Position numbers and translations under genes: made by a program. This document shows, in pieces, positions 57,899 to 58,785 of a stretch of 58,785 bases of DNA. The notes below the pieces were generated by a model. That model was not told the DNA's origin and made no database searches. It saw only the letters and a list, made by a program, of their open reading frames with translations. This DNA is from Chara braunii (lineage: Eukaryota > Streptophyta > Charophyceae > Charales > Characeae): assembly GCA_003427395.1 (NCBI GenBank), contig BFEA01000241.1, forward strand, positions 595,408 through 654,192. Reading direction: 5' to 3'. Within the stretch, counting starts at the first letter, position 1, and every line of letters starts with the position of its first letter.

Positions 57899-58538
57899 TT
57901 TTTTTTTTTTTTTTTTTGAAGGGTTATGTACGGTCTATGACCAACATGGGTGTCAGTGTGAGCGTGAGTGGGTTGTGAGTGGTGTGTGGGAGAGTGTTGG
58001 CCATAGCCATTGCTGCTGCTTGATGGGGGGTGGGGGACGATGAAAAGGGAGGCGCAGCTACTGGCGAAATTCTTTGTTTGCGTTAGCCGGACCCCCATCG
58101 ACAGCCCCTACCCATCTCTGAGTACCGCTGGTGGGGCGGGGGGCAGCATGAATACCCTAAGTTTGTGAGGCCCTATGCTTGCCGGGGTCCCTTCTACATA
58201 GCCTTAGGAGCAGTGGTCGGTAAGTAGTGAAAGGCCAAAAAAGAAAGAGAAAACTACGGAGAAGTAACGGTTTGAGTTTGAAAATGCACTTGAGGCAAAG
58301 GGGGCGGTAATGGAGTGCCCAGAACATACCGAAGGTTTTGGGAAAAAAAAAAAGAAAAAAAAAAGGGCGGTAATGGTGAATGTATACAACCTAGGTTTCG
58401 GGTCCCGTGGGGGTGTGTTGTGTTCACGGGATTGGCCTGAAGTGCACTTTCAAACTGTTTTCTTGACTGCGCCTACCGACCGAAGTTACCCCAAAAACAA
58501 ATAAGTGCAGTTAAAAAAAAAAAAATAAAAAAAAATTG
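57899..58538. other. Gene-free stretch
   Basis: T-run at 57899-57917. GGGCGGTAATGG.G occurs twice (58301 and 58365), flanking an A-rich run. No gene. Confidence 0.4.
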
Positions 58539-58626
58539 GATCCGCATTCGGCCGAACGCCGAACGCGTCGAGAGGGGGTGCCGAACGTTCGGGCGTTCGG
58601 CCCATCCCGAACGCTGGCAACCCTGG
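58539..58626. repeat. GC-rich palindromic segment
   Basis: Repeated CGAACG units in both orientations (CATTCGGCCGAACGCCGAAC, CCGAACGTTCGGGCGTTCGG) after an A-rich tract. Likely a repeat terminus; the partner is at 57585-57665. Confidence 0.5.
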
Positions 58627-58690
58627 TTGCAATAGTCCGCACATAAAGCATCAGCCTGCCATGGTTGCCAGGCCCACTTGCTTAGGTATG

Positions 58691-58696
58691 CTCTCT

Positions 58697-58764
<68 letters not shown>
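58691..58764. repeat. (CT)n microsatellite at the right edge
   Basis: About 36 CT units. Confidence 0.97.
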
Positions 58765-58768
<4 letters not shown>

Positions 58769-58785
58769 TTCTCTTTTTTTTTCTC

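Overview
This is a eukaryotic window built mostly from transposable elements and fragments of them. It has poly(A) tracts, microsatellites, a plant-type receptor-like kinase, U2 snRNA sequence and several retrotransposon orders, and no prokaryotic gene organisation. Plant-type kinase motifs, plant-style LINE ORFs and a tyrosine-recombinase retrotransposon resembling Volvox kangaroo suggest a streptophyte (charophyte) alga, probably Chara-like. That assignment is inference. Runs of N, single Ns at repeat junctions and one sequencing-adapter junction show a draft short-read assembly, so some repeats below may be artefacts.

Layout. 1-1359 (-) is an open PIF/Harbinger transposase ORF running off the left edge. 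3721-4071 is a long hairpin. 5260-5985 is a 360-bp tandem duplication. 6479-9596 (+) is a 5'-truncated LINE. 9995-12295 holds GC-rich repeats, a 482-bp duplication and a microsatellite. 12659-15712 (+) is the only credible host gene, a single-exon receptor kinase with an NHL-like beta-propeller ectodomain. 16591-19945 holds a four-copy 180-bp repeat and several poly(A)-tailed short repeats.

20073-30763 is the most notable locus. Two halves of one U2 snRNA copy are separated by about 10.6 kb of minus-strand LINE sequence and flanked by a 14-bp direct repeat of U2 sequence. This looks like a LINE inserted into U2. The LINE has tandem 390-bp 5' monomers, a decayed ORF1 and ORF2, and a second LINE with an inverted 5' duplication nested near its 3' end.

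32549-44142 (-) is an apparently complete tyrosine-recombinase retrotransposon. It has split direct repeats (A1 - ORFs - B1 A2 - B2), gag-like and RT/RNase H ORFs on the minus strand and the recombinase on the plus strand. A Tn5 mate-pair adapter junction lies inside it. 46075-51018 (+) is a decayed Ty3/gypsy element lacking recognisable protease, interrupted in RT by a 949-bp AT-rich DNA transposon with TIRs and a 4-bp TSD. 51019-58785 is mostly non-coding, with a fold-back array, a zinc-knuckle gag fragment, two tRNA-like SINE heads and microsatellites.

Apart from the kinase, nothing here looks like cellular pathway genes. The window records nested insertion and decay, and only the Harbinger transposase and parts of the kangaroo-like element look recently intact.
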